Assembly: GCF_015206895.1 (NCBI RefSeq) | Contig: NZ_JADEXU010000009.1 | Coordinates: 1 to 64,000 of the forward strand | Length of the DNA: 64,000 nucleotides | Origin: Nostoc sp. LEGE 12450 | GTDB lineage: Bacteria > Cyanobacteriota > Cyanobacteriia > Cyanobacteriales > Nostocaceae | Direction of reading: 5' to 3' | Part shown: piece by piece, positions 29,801-38,100 of the stretch | Layout: every line of letters starts with the position of its first letter | How positions within the stretch are numbered: the stretch's first letter is position 1 | Translations under genes and position numbers: made by a program | The notes under the pieces: generated by a model | Seen by the model: the letters and a program-made list of their open reading frames with translations, nothing else | Told to the model about the DNA's origin: nothing | The model's database searches: none

Positions 29801-30749
29801 CTTGCTTACTAAAATTGGCAAGTGCTTCACTCAGTTCAATTGAAAGTTTTATATGTTGACGCGCTCCTCGGAAAGTTTGAATGGCTGGTCTAGGTCGGTC
29901 TGTGGGTAATTCTAGTAGGCTAGGAGCGTTTTTGAGTAGTTGCTGCCAGTAGTTAAGCTGCGTTTGGAGTACCTCTGTTTGCAACCACTGCCGTTGCCAA
30001 ATAGCAAAGTCGCCATACTGAATTTGTAGCTCAGGTAACTCTGGGGACAAGTTATTGCACAGAGCTGAGTAAATGGTTGCTAACTCCCGCATCAATACGC
30101 CCACTGACCAAGCATCGAAGACAATGTGGTGTAACGTTAGTAACAAGACGTGTTCTAGCTCTGTGAGTTTAAGCACAGAAGCTCGGATTAAACCAGAGTT
30201 AGCGAGGTCAAAGGGTCGAATAGCTTCTGCCGTGGCTAATTGCTGGCAAGCGATTTCTTTTTCACTTTCAGGTAGCTCTGTTAGGTCTACTACTGACAAA
30301 TTTAAGGTTAAGCTTTCAGCAACTACCTGAATTGGTTGCTCGTTAAAGGTTCGGAAGTTGGTACGTAAGGCTTCGTGGCGAGCAATAATTTTGTTGAGGC
30401 TTTGCTCTAGTGCCACGACGTTTAGATTACCACGAAGTCGTAGAGCTGCTTGTTCGTTGTAGAAGGGGTTATTTGGTTCTAACTGGTTCAATAACCAGAT
30501 TTGTTCTTGGCCAAAAGACAGAGGTAAGTTCTGAGTGCGATCGGCTTTGATCGGGGGGAAATTAGTATCAGTGGCGATTTCATTCTTCTGGTGCAGCCAC
30601 AAAATAAGTTCTGCTTTATTCTTAACTAATAAGTCACGAGTTTCTGCTGTTAATACTCCCTTTGGAGCATTAGCACGCAACTGTTCACCTTCAACCCACA
30701 ATTTCACACCTTGCTGAGAAAGTTCAGCTACAAATTGTTTGATATTCAT
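20871..30749 (-). CDS. NRPS2: docking-C-A(Pro)-PCP-C-A(Thr)-PCP-C-A(Tyr)-PCP
   Basis: This 3292-residue synthetase has three modules. Residues 1-60 resemble a TubC-type docking domain. C1 (HHIVFDAWS) accepts the chain from PKS2. A1 reads DVQFIAHVVK, fitting Pro or a 4-substituted Pro. PCP1 has GGHS near 1086. Module 2 is C2 (HHVVSDAWS), A2 with DFWNIGMVHK (Thr) and PCP2 with GGDSI near 2175. C3 (HHAILDGWS near 2383) opens with DAYPLAMLQMGMIYHSE and is clearly of a different class from the other C domains. A3 reads DASTIAAVCK, fitting Tyr. PCP3 ends the protein, which stops in basic residues at a TGA overlapping the NRPS3 ATG. No methylproline genes are present, so plain Pro is favoured. Three 24-nt repeat insertions lie in A1, C2 and A2. 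Confidence 0.88.
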   Translation of the reverse strand: MNIKQFVAELSQQGVKLWVEGEQLRANAPKGVLTAETRDLLVKNKAELILWLHQKNEIATDTNFPPIKADRTQNLPLSFGQEQIWLLNQLEPNNPFYNEQAALRLRGNLNVVALEQSLNKIIARHEALRTNFRTFNEQPIQVVAESLTLNLSVVDLTELPESEKEIACQQLATAEAIRPFDLANSGLIRASVLKLTELEHVLLLTLHHIVFDAWSVGVLMRELATIYSALCNNLSPELPELQIQYGDFAIWQRQWLQTEVLQTQLNYWQQLLKNAPSLLELPTDRPRPAIQTFRGARQHIKLSIELSEALANFSKQEKATLFTTLFTAFVTLLYRYTDSDDILVGTPIANRDRLETEDLIGFFVNTLVLRTDLSGNPSFKQLLSRVRQLMSQAYAHSDLPFEELVKALQPERDLSHTPLFQVMFLLQNASISQVDLTGLTVSPLMTERTTAKFDLTLFMENTSTGLVSTWEYNTDLFDPGTIERMAGHFVTLLEGIVANPKEQISQLPLLTKPEQRKLLVEWNDTQTDYPLDKCIHELFEEQVELTPDAIAVVFENQQLTYHQLNCRTNQLAHYLQSLGVKADVLVGLCVERSLEMVVALLGILKAGGAYLPLDPEYPSERLSFMLEDAQVSVLLTQQRLLERLPEHQAHLVCLDTDLQAISNSSQHNTITSVQTNNLAYIIYTSGSTGKPKGVALNQLALCNLILWQLQNNTISTGAKTLQFAPISFDVSFQEIFTTWFSGGTLFLIAEELRRDPVALLGFLEEKAIERLFVPFVVLQQLAEVAIDSELVNSHPREIITAGEQLQITPAISQWLDKLSDSTLHNHYGPSESHVVTTFRLTEPVENWPLLPPIGKPIANTQTYILDKYLQPVPIGVPGELYIGGVSLAKGYLNRPELTQEKFILNPFDEIGESRLYKTGDLVRYLTDGNIEYLSRIDNQVKIRGFRIELGEIEAVLGQHSDVQAVCVIAREDTPVDTCTERSRSKRLVAYVVPHQHCILSINELRQFLKAKLPEYMIPNAFVILESLPLTPSGKVDRRVLPAPDLHSELKAKYIAPRTPVEEMLAQIWAQVLKVEQVGINDNFFELGGHSLLATQLVSRIRNIFKVELPLRELFAKATVAELAQAIEQLQQQDLDMSALPILPLPRPKNADLPLSFAQQRLWFLDKLEPNSALYNLPIALRLVGNINQVALEQSLQEIIYRHEALRTNFVVVNGQPTQIIQTQPNWTVSAVDFKHLSTTEQEIAVQQLAQKQAIQPFDLASEALIRATLVVLNETEHILLMCMHHVVSDAWSIGVFVQELAALYNAYSQNRPSPLTPLAIQYADFAIWQRNWLQGNVLESHLSYWQQQLKDAPALLSLPTDRPRPAVQTFAGAHQEFVLSVELTNRLVKLSQEQGCTLFMTLLAAYDTLLYRYTGSDDVLVGSPIANRDRSEIEGLIGFFVNTLVMRTNLAGNPSFSELLGRVREMAMDAYSHQNLPFEMLVEALQPQRDLRHTPLFQVMFALQNAPIPEVELTGLTISSLPAAGATAKFDLSLLMQNTATSTTLSTGAGLVGVWEYSTNLFDASTIKRMTGHFVTLLEGIVANPQQKISQLPLLTEVEQQQLLVEWNDTQADYLQHKCIHQLFEEQVERTPDAVAVVFENQQLTYFELNCRANQLAHYLKSLGVGADVLVGLCVERSLETIVGILGILKAGGAYVPLDPDYPQERLAYMLNDSQVSVLLTQEKLLTSLPEHGAHVLCLDKDWEDISTESKNNLVSGLTTDNLAYVIYTSGSTGQPKGTLVNHSNVVRLFEATNSWYHFNQDDVWTMFHSYAFDFSVWEIWGALLYGGRLVVVPYLVTRSPESFYELLCQEKVTILNQTPSAFRQLIQAEQSTATTEDLNLRLVIFGGEALELKSLQPWFERHGDQLPQLVNMYGITETTVHVTYRPLSKADLNSTASVIGRPIPDLQVYVLDEHQKPVPIGVPGEMYVGGAGVARGYLNRPELTAQRFISNPFSNNPKARLYKSGDLARYLPNGELEYLGRIDQQVKIRGFRIELGEIEALLAQHSAIWESAVLVREDEPGNTCTERSRSKRLVAYIVPKTEQSPTAAELRRFLKQKLPEYMIPSAFVQLEVLPLTANGKVDRRALPVPDTARPELEDVFVAPSTPEEKILAAIWTKILGVEQVGINDNFFALGGDSIRSIQVLSQAKEQGLSFSLAQLFQYQTIHELVQELKTQENDITELELTQPFSLISQADKQQLPDGLEDAYPLAMLQMGMIYHSEYSQDSAVYHDIFSFHLKTPFDVQLLQVAIQDLVNHHAVLRTSFDLSSFSIPLQLVYRQVEIPLQVEDWCHLHHSQQEEALAAWFEVEKKRHFDWTHPPLVRFFVHRRTQEAFNLTVSFHHAILDGWSVASMMSELLKRYLSLLGESVDYASPQFSLAFRDFVALEQQAIASSSTERYWSERLNDSTFTKLPRWSFVQTNTNVREVGVQEVTLSPEIFAGLKQLAQSAEVTLKSVLLAAHLRVLNFLTGEEDVVTGVAANGRPEQSDGERVLGLFLNTLPFRLQFAGGTWTDLVQKVFAAEREMLPHRRYPLAEMQRNLGGEPLFETAFNFTHFHVYEQVLGLDNLQLLGGKFFEQTNLTFVAQFSVSPNSSDIVLNLKYDSCELSSEQVNRISDYYLRVLAAMAKEPQGRYELQSFVSSEERHQLLVEWNKTEVEYPADKCVHQLFEAQVEQTPNATAVIFGDQRLTYAELNARANQLAYYLQILGVKPEVLVGLCVERSLEMVVALLGILKAGGAYVPLDPEYPTERLSFMLKDAQVSLLLTQQQFIERLTQHQAKLVCLDEAWSQIAQNNQDNPASAVKPFHLANVIYTSGSTGRPKGVMVEHKGLCNLAQAQIQTFSVDPDSRILQFASFSFDASISEILMALGSGATLCLGTKDSLLPGKPLIEQLRNHGITHITLPPSALAVMPAEELPALQTMIIAGEACSAELIRQWSVGRNFFNAYGPTEATVCATIAKCTDRNDKISIGKAIANTQVYILDKNLQPVPVGVPGELHIGGIGLARGYLNLPELTQEKFIPHPFNNSKLYKTGDLACYLPDGNIEYLGRIDNQVKIRGFRIELGEIEAAISQHRDVQASCVIAREDIPGDKRLVAYVVAHHGCTPTISDLRQFLKAKLPDYMVPNAFVILESLPLTPNGKVDRRALPAPDLYIDLADKYVAPRTPVEETLAQMWSQVLGLEQVGINDNFFELGGHSLLATQLVSRIRDRFKVQLSLSELFNGATIAELAQSIGKLQQQNLDLTVPRILPRSKR
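24537..24560 (-). repeat. 24-nt repeat in NRPS2 A2
   Basis: Adds TCTERSRS between PGN and KRLVAY, near the end of the A domain. The Thr-activating sister A domain in NRPS1 reads straight through (LDDKRLVAY). The core is ACTGAGCGGAGTCGAAGT. Confidence 0.7.
26106..26129 (-). repeat. 24-nt repeat in NRPS2 C2
   Basis: Adds eight codons (TSTTLSTG) between QNTA and AGLVG. The same loop in NRPS1 C2 reads QNTAAGLVG without interruption. It is read in the opposite orientation to the A-domain copies. Confidence 0.7.
27798..27821 (-). repeat. 24-nt repeat in NRPS2 A1
   Basis: Adds TCTERSRS between VD and KRLVAY, at the same site as in NRPS2 A2 and NRPS1 A3. Confidence 0.7.
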
Positions 30750-30776
30750 ATAATTATTACCTTCATACTGTCAACT

Positions 30777-30804
30777 AATTCGTAATTCGTAATTCGTAAT
30801 TCAT
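30777..30804. repeat. AATTCGT heptamer tandem repeat between NRPS2 and PKS2
   Basis: AATTCGT is repeated three times in phase, followed by AATTCAT, in the 78-bp spacer between PKS2 and NRPS2. Short heptamer arrays of this kind are frequent in Nostocales genomes. This is the only sizeable spacer inside the megasynthase operon. Confidence 0.7.
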
Positions 30805-30827
30805 AGTTAATAACTATTTGATATCGA

Positions 30828-33800
30828 TCATATTGCTATTTCTTCTCTATCAATTGCACCTAGGTTTATATCTGGTTCTGGTTGTTTTTCTAGCTTTAGT
30901 GCTATTTCAGCTATTGTGGGAGACTCAAACAAACTTGCTAGAGATAATTTGATATAAAAAATATTTCGTAATCGGGACAAAACCTGAACAGCTACTAAAG
31001 AATCTCCTCCCAATTCAAAAAAGTTATCATTGATTCCCACTTGATTGATTCCCAAGAATTCTTGCCAGATATCAGCAATTTTTTGCTCAATTTCATCGCG
31101 AGGAGCTATATATGAATTTGGCAAATCGGGTCTTGAGTGGAGTGCAGATAATTTTTCTTGCTGAAAATTATCCGGCTTTCTTTGTAATGAAAGCTGTGAT
31201 TTTTGGTCAGTCTCTTTTTGTCCAAACTTTGTGCTAAACGCGACTGGTATAGAAGCTTGAGCCATAATAATCTTATGCTCAAATGCTTCAGTTTCTGGAA
31301 AAGCAGCAACTTGGACAAAATCTTGAGCGCGTAATGCTTCAAACCACTCATTTTTGATAATAAAAGGCTGACCTGGGCTGCGTCTATTATCATCTAAAAG
31401 TTTCAACAGCAGACCCCAAGTGATATCAAAGTCTATTTTCGGCTGAGTAATTTCCCACACTAATAGGAAACCGCCAGGAGCTAATAAAGAGCGTACATGG
31501 TGGAGTGTTTGATCTATGTTCCGAGTTGCGTGCAACACATTAGAGGCGATGATGATATCAAAGCTACACTTTTCAAATCCTTGCTCAGTTGGAGACTTGT
31601 CTATATCTAGTAATCGATATTCAACAAATGGATAGTCCTTAAATTTCTGTTGGGCTTTAGTCAGGAAGCCGCTACCAATATCAGTAAAAGTATAGTTGGT
31701 TTGTTTTGAAGGCAACACAGGTAGTAAAGCTTGCGTAGACATACCAGTACCCGCGCCGATTTCCAGAACTCTCAGGTGAACCGATGATGACAATGACTTG
31801 ACCAGTTGTTCTAGGCTTGAGCGCAAGATAGAGTTGTAGTAATTTAGTAATGCCAATTCTGAATTTGAACCGTTGTTTTCTTCTTGATAAATCAGTTCAT
31901 TGAAAAACTCTAAGGGTTCTTGTTCACCAACAATAACGGCAGCTAAATTTTCACCACAACGCTGCACTAAATCTACTGTTAGAGATTTAGCAGCCATTCT
32001 CACTCTGACTTCTTCTAAAAGTTCATGAATCAAATCTTGCGAACATGGCACTAATCCAGTAAATAACCCCTCCTGTTGCTGTAGTTGTCCTTGCTCCACT
32101 AATATTTGCAACCATCTACACACTAATTGTTGATAACGGGGAGTTATATGGCATTGGGTCAACAAATTCTCCAAAGAATACTTTTCTTCGGAATTCTTAA
32201 AAGCCCCTAATTGCTTGAATGCAGAGTTGATGTAGGCTGTACATAAACGATCCAACCACTGTCTGTTCTCTTGATATGTTAACTCGTTGAGTTCTCCATT
32301 TCTAACACTTGCTTGATTCTGGCCTGCTTCTATGAGCGATGTCCACAATTGTGATGTTGTGGGTAAGGTTTGCAACTGCCCCCAAGCTGTTTTTTGTGGG
32401 GGATCAATCCAATAACGTTGGCGCTCAAAGGGATAAGTCGGTAAGGGAAGACGATAATATTCCTCCTGACTATAGAATCCAAACCAATCTATATTGACTC
32501 CAGCCAGCCAGAGTTGACCTAATGTATTGAATAAAATACGAGTATCGGATTGCTTGTCTTGAGGATGACGTACCGAAGTCAACACCGTTTGTGCGGCTGC
32601 TTTCTCTGGATGCCTTTTAGCTAATGTAGTCAGTGTGTGTCCTGGCCCCACTTCTAGTAAGATTTGCTCAGGTGTTGCCAATAATTTCTCTACACCTTGG
32701 GCAAAAAGCACTGTGGAACGCAGATGTTGAGCGTAATAGTCAGGATTTGTGGCTTGTGTGACTGTAATCCATGTACCAGTCAGGTTGGAAATATAAGGAA
32801 GTTTTGGGGGATTTAAGGTAACTTGTTTTACTCGTTCTGCAAATGCGTTTAAGATTGGTCCCATCATTTGCGAATGAAAAGCATGGGAAGTATGCAGACG
32901 GCGACATTCAATCCCTTGAGTAGCTAGCTGATTTTGTAGTGCCTCTATTGCTGCTATAGAACCGGAAACCACGCACTGCAAGGGTTGATTAATCGCTGCA
33001 ACAGAAAGTTCCGATCCTAATAGGGATTTTACTTTCTCTGCCGGCAGGGGAACAGAAAGCATTGCCCCACTAGGAAGTTGCTGCATCATCTGTCCGCGTG
33101 CTGCTACTAGAGATAAAGCATCTTCTAGGGAAAAAACTCCTGCTAGAGTTGCTGCTACATACTCGCCAATACTATGACCGATCGCAGCTTGTGGCTCCAC
33201 TCCATAAGACTGCCATAATTTAGCTAGGGCGTATTCAATTACAAAAATAGCAGGTTGAGCAACGGCTGTTTGTTGAAGTTGCTGCAATGCCTCATCAATC
33301 TTTTCGTCACTGGGGTAAAGAATATGACGTAAATCTTTCCCTAGTAAGGGTTTAAGAACTTCTGAGCAATAATCAACTTGTTCTTTAAATACTGTCTCAG
33401 TTTCGTAAATTTCCCGCGCCATATTGACATACTGAGAACCTTGACCGGGAAACATAAAGACAACAGGTCGTTCTGTAATCTCTGTATAATTGGTAAAAAC
33501 TTGTTGAGCTGCTAAACTACTGAGATTTTTGACAGCATCTTCTAAGTCTTGACAAATTAACATCCGTCGATGATTAAAACCCCGGCGACCACTATTGAGG
33601 GTATAAGCTACATCGCCTAAGTTGAGTTCTGGATGCTCTTTTAAATGCGTGATTAAATTATTTGTCGCCTTCTCCAGTGCAGTTGCAGTCTTAGCAGAAA
33701 GTACCAAAAGTTGATAATTTCTCCCCTGCTCCCCTGCTCCCTGGTCACTGAGCGTAGCCGAAGTGCTGCTCCCCTGCTCTAACAAAGGAGTTTCTTCCAA

Positions 33801-35114
33801 AATCACATGAGCATTCGTCCCCCCCATACCAAAAGAACTAACTCCAGCACGGCGAGGGGTGTCATTTGTTTTCCATTCAGTCAGGGTTGTATTGACGTAA
33901 AAAGGACTGTTAGCAAAATCAATTTTGGGATTAGGTGTCTCGAAGTGCAAACTAGGAGGCAGCATTTGATGTTCCAGTGCTAATGCAGTCTTAATCAAAC
34001 CTGTGACACCTGCTGCTGTATCCAAATGTCCAAAGTTGGTTTTTACTGAACCAATAGCACAGAAGCCTTTTTTATCAGTACTTTCAGTAAAAGCTTGAGT
34101 TAAAGCTGCGATTTCAATCGGATCTCCTAAAGGTGTAGCGGTGCCATGAGCTTCAATATAAGAAATTGTTTCGGCATCTACACCAGCTATAGCTTGAGCC
34201 TCGCTAATGACTGCTGCTTGACCACTGATACTGGGAGCAGTGTAGCCGACTTTCATTGCACCATCATTATTGATCGCCGAGCCTTTAATAATTGCATGGA
34301 TGTGGTCGCGATCGCTTATTGCATCCTTTAATCTTTTCAATACCACAATCCCAGCACCGCTACCGGCAAGAGTTCCTTGTGCTTGAGCATCAAAAACACG
34401 GCAGTGTCCATCAGGAGAAAGAATCATTTCCTCTTGATACAAGTAACCTCTTTTTTGGGGAATGCTGATAGAAACTCCACCAGCTAAAGCCATATCACAT
34501 TCACCATTTAATAGGCTTTGACAAGCTAAATGAACAGCAACTAAAGAAGTAGAACAGGCAGTTTGTACATTCACGGCTGGCCCTGTCAAGTTGAGTTTAT
34601 AAGCAACTCGTGACGGCAAAAAATCTTTATCGTTGGAAATTCCCAATTGGAGAAGGCTAAATGTCTCTAATAATTGATGATGAGGATAGAGATTATTGAG
34701 CAAATAACTATTTATCCCCACACCACCATAAACCCCTATTAAACCGTTGTAAGTTTGTGGCTCATAACCAGCTTTTTCTACTGCTTCCCAAGCTAATTCT
34801 AAAAATAGGCGTTGTTGTGGATCTATTAACTCAGCTTCTTTCGCACTATAAGTAAAGAAATTTGCATCAAACAATTCAATATCTGATAAAGCAGCACTAG
34901 CTTTCACGTAATTAGAATTACTCAGCAAATCTAGAGAAACACCAGAATTTATCAATTCTTCATCTGTCAGCCAGGAGATAGACTCTACACCATCACGTAG
35001 ATTTTGCCAAAAAGATTCAATATCTTTTGCTCCTGGAAAGCGCCCAGCAGTAGAAATTATTGCTATCTCAGAATTGTTTAAATCATTATTGTTATTAACT
35101 GAATCTAATTTCAT
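30828..35114 (-). CDS. PKS2: KS-AT-MT-ACP module
   Basis: This 1428-residue type I PKS module has a KS with QTACSTS near 185, HGTATPLGDP and KTNFGHLD. Its AT has GHSIGEY near 646, and HAFH suggests malonyl-CoA. The methyltransferase region (about 950-1290) has the SAM loop VLEIGAGTGMS near 1120, and the ACP has ELGGDSLVAVQ near 1370. No KR, DH or ER is seen, so the beta-keto group should persist unless the MT is an O-methyltransferase acting on its enol. C-methylation would instead give an alpha-methyl beta-keto unit. It sits between NRPS1 (ending in Phe) and NRPS2 (starting with Pro), so it extends Phe by two carbons. The start lies 3 nt after the NRPS1 stop and has an AAAGGT-like ribosome site. 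A repeat-rich KS-AT linker (QGAGEQG) is visible. Confidence 0.87.
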   Translation of the reverse strand: MKLDSVNNNNDLNNSEIAIISTAGRFPGAKDIESFWQNLRDGVESISWLTDEELINSGVSLDLLSNSNYVKASAALSDIELFDANFFTYSAKEAELIDPQQRLFLELAWEAVEKAGYEPQTYNGLIGVYGGVGINSYLLNNLYPHHQLLETFSLLQLGISNDKDFLPSRVAYKLNLTGPAVNVQTACSTSLVAVHLACQSLLNGECDMALAGGVSISIPQKRGYLYQEEMILSPDGHCRVFDAQAQGTLAGSGAGIVVLKRLKDAISDRDHIHAIIKGSAINNDGAMKVGYTAPSISGQAAVISEAQAIAGVDAETISYIEAHGTATPLGDPIEIAALTQAFTESTDKKGFCAIGSVKTNFGHLDTAAGVTGLIKTALALEHQMLPPSLHFETPNPKIDFANSPFYVNTTLTEWKTNDTPRRAGVSSFGMGGTNAHVILEETPLLEQGSSTSATLSDQGAGEQGRNYQLLVLSAKTATALEKATNNLITHLKEHPELNLGDVAYTLNSGRRGFNHRRMLICQDLEDAVKNLSSLAAQQVFTNYTEITERPVVFMFPGQGSQYVNMAREIYETETVFKEQVDYCSEVLKPLLGKDLRHILYPSDEKIDEALQQLQQTAVAQPAIFVIEYALAKLWQSYGVEPQAAIGHSIGEYVAATLAGVFSLEDALSLVAARGQMMQQLPSGAMLSVPLPAEKVKSLLGSELSVAAINQPLQCVVSGSIAAIEALQNQLATQGIECRRLHTSHAFHSQMMGPILNAFAERVKQVTLNPPKLPYISNLTGTWITVTQATNPDYYAQHLRSTVLFAQGVEKLLATPEQILLEVGPGHTLTTLAKRHPEKAAAQTVLTSVRHPQDKQSDTRILFNTLGQLWLAGVNIDWFGFYSQEEYYRLPLPTYPFERQRYWIDPPQKTAWGQLQTLPTTSQLWTSLIEAGQNQASVRNGELNELTYQENRQWLDRLCTAYINSAFKQLGAFKNSEEKYSLENLLTQCHITPRYQQLVCRWLQILVEQGQLQQQEGLFTGLVPCSQDLIHELLEEVRVRMAAKSLTVDLVQRCGENLAAVIVGEQEPLEFFNELIYQEENNGSNSELALLNYYNSILRSSLEQLVKSLSSSVHLRVLEIGAGTGMSTQALLPVLPSKQTNYTFTDIGSGFLTKAQQKFKDYPFVEYRLLDIDKSPTEQGFEKCSFDIIIASNVLHATRNIDQTLHHVRSLLAPGGFLLVWEITQPKIDFDITWGLLLKLLDDNRRSPGQPFIIKNEWFEALRAQDFVQVAAFPETEAFEHKIIMAQASIPVAFSTKFGQKETDQKSQLSLQRKPDNFQQEKLSALHSRPDLPNSYIAPRDEIEQKIADIWQEFLGINQVGINDNFFELGGDSLVAVQVLSRLRNIFYIKLSLASLFESPTIAEIALKLEKQPEPDINLGAIDREEIAI
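33742..33765 (-). repeat. dispersed repeat copy in PKS2 KS-AT linker
   Basis: The core ACTGAGCGTAGCCGAAGTG is embedded between two CTCCCCTGCTCC-type tracts and encodes STSATLSD in the linker after the KS. The edges are uncertain because the flanking tracts are themselves repeats. Confidence 0.5.
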
Positions 35115-35117
35115 CTT

Positions 35118-38100
35118 TTACCTTTTTTTCTGAGAACGATGCTGTTGTCTAAGTTGTAATTGTTGGTTTCTTAAAGATTTACTATCATTATGTGGTTGAA
35201 TACGAGAACTTTTTTCTGTAAACGTATCTTTTTGATTTAATTTAGTATTCAAGTATTGGCTTAAAGTATGTATAGTTGAGTAATTAAACATATCAACTAT
35301 TGACAATTGTAAACCAAATCTTTCTTGCAATTGCTGATTAATTTGTACTAGTAGTAACGAATGGCCTCCTAGTTCAAAGAAATTATTGTAAATTCCTACC
35401 TTTTCTAGTTCCAGTGCTTTTTGCCAAATGCCAGCAATGGTTTTTTCTACTTCTGTATTTGGTATTACATAATCTGATAGTTCCTGATGTAAATCTGGGT
35501 CAGGTAGAGCGCGACGGTCTACTTTGCCGTTAGGTGTCAGGGGTAAAGACTCCAGCATCACAAAAGCGGCTGGCACCATATACCCAGGCAGTTTATTGGA
35601 AAGGAACTGTCGTAGTTCGCTGGTTGTGGGTGTTGCTTGTGGATGCGGTACTACGTAGGCGACTAAGCGTTTACTTCGACTCCGCCCTTCGGCTACGCTC
35701 AGGACAGGCTCAGTACAAGTATTACCTGGAATTTCTTTACGGGCTATGACACAACATATCTGCACATCACCATGTTGGCTCAGTATTGCTTCAACCTCGC
35801 CTAACTCAATGCGGAAACCGCGTATTTTTACTTGATTATCAATTCGTCCCAAGTATTCGATGTTGCCGTTTGGTAAGTAACGTGCCAAATCTCCAGTTTT
35901 ATATAATTTACTCTTTCCTATCTCCTCAAACGGATTGGAGATGAATTTCTCTTGTGTCAACTCTGGGCGGTTGAGGTAGCCTCTGGCTAACCCCACACCA
36001 CCGATGTGTAACTCTCCAGGCACACCAATCGGCACTGGTTGTAAATTTTCGTCTAAAATGTAGACTTGTGTATTAGCGATCGCTCTACCAATAGTTATTT
36101 TCTCGTCATCATTGAATTTTGCGTTGCCTGTGGCTAGAGTAGCTATCGTGGCACAGACAGTAGCTTCTGTTGGCCCGTAAGCGTTGAAGAAGTTTCTGCC
36201 AACAGACCATTGCTTGATTAATTCAGCAGAACAGGCTTCTCCGGCTACAATTATTGTTTGCAGTGCCGGAAGTTCCGACTCAGGCATAACTGCTAACGCC
36301 GATGGTGGTAGCGTGATATGCGTAATAGAATAATCACGTAATAGCTTAATTAACGGCTTTCCTGGCAATAGAGAGTCTTTTGTTCCCAGGTAAAGTGTTG
36401 CACCTGACCCCAAAGCCATCACGACTTCCCAGATAGAAGCATCAAAACTGAAAGAGGCAAATTGAAGAATGTGACTATTCCAAGTCAAGCCGAAAGTTTG
36501 AATCTGAGCTTGAGCTAAGTTGCATAATCCTTTATGCTCAACCATCACGCCTTTAGGTCTGCCTGTTGAACCGGAAGTATAAATCACATTAGCTAGATGA
36601 AAAGCTCTAGCTTCACTGACAGGATTACCTTGATTGTTTTGGGTAATTTGTGACCATACCTCATCTAAGCAGACAAGTTTCGCCTCAGAATTAGGCAATC
36701 TATCAACGAGTCGCTGCTGAGTTAACAGTAAGGAAATTTGAGCATCTTCTAGCATGAAGCTCAAACGCTCAGTTGGATAATCGGGGTCAAGCGGTACATA
36801 CGCTCCACCCGCCTTGAGAATCCCTAATAGGGATACCACCATTTCTACCGAACGTTCTATACAAATGCCAACCAACACATCTGGTTTTACACCCAGAGTT
36901 TGCAGGTAATGTGCCAATTGATTCGCACGACAATTTAATTCCCAATAGGTCAAATGCTCCTGCTCAAATACCACCGCTACTGCTTCGGGGGTGCGCTCAA
37001 CAAAGCTCTCAAACAACTGATGGATACACTTATCTTGGGGATAGTCTGCTTGAGTATTGTTCCATTCAACTAATAATTGCTGTTGCTCATATTCTGTAAG
37101 CATTGGCAATTGGGAAATTTGTTGCTGTGGATTAGCCACAATACTTTCAAGCAAGGTTACAAAATGACCAGTCATTTGCTCAATCGTGCTGCCATCAAAC
37201 AAATCAGTGTTATATTCCCACCACCCTACCAGTCCAGTAGTAGTGTTCTCTATTAATAAACCCAAATCAAACTTAGCAGTTGTCCCTTGTACCACTAATG
37301 GACTGACAGTCAACCCAGCAAGCTTTACTTGCTGCATGGGTGCATTCTGGAGGGAAAACGCCACTTGGAACAGTGGTGTGTGGCTAAGATCCCGTTCTGG
37401 CTGCAATGCTTCCACCAGCATTTCAAAAGGCAAGTCCTGATGAGAGTATGCATCCATCGCCATTTCTCGAACGCGACCAAGTAATTCGCTAAAGCTAGGA
37501 TTGCCTGCCAAGTTGGTACGCATCACTAAAGTGTTGACAAAAAAGCCAATTAACCCTTCAATTTCACTGCGATCGCGATTTGCGATCGGTGAACCAACCA
37601 AAATGTCTGCTTGTCCTGTGTAGCGATAAAGTAGAGTATCATAAGCTGCCAACAGCGTCATAAAGAGGGTACAACCTTGCTCTTGGCTTAGTTTTACTAA
37701 TTTATCGGTTAACTCAACTGACAGTGCAAACTTTTGATATGCGCCAGCGAAAGTCTGCACAGCAGGTCTTGGTCGGTCTGTGGAAAGTGATAATAAAGCT
37801 GGTGCATCTTTTAGTTGCTGTTGCCAGTAACTCAGTTGGCTTTGGAGTACATCTCCTTGCAACCAGTTTCTCTGCCAAATTGCAAAATCTGCGTATTGAA
37901 TCGGCAGTGGCGCTAAAGGTGACAAGTGGTCTTGAGAATAAGCATCGTACAGTGCTGCTAGTTCTTGGACAAACACATCCATTGACCAACCATCAGAGAC
38001 AATATGGTGCATACATACACTCAAGACATATTCTGTCTCATTAAGCACTACTAATATTGCTCTGATTAATGGTTCACTTGCCAAGTCAAAAGGTTGAATA

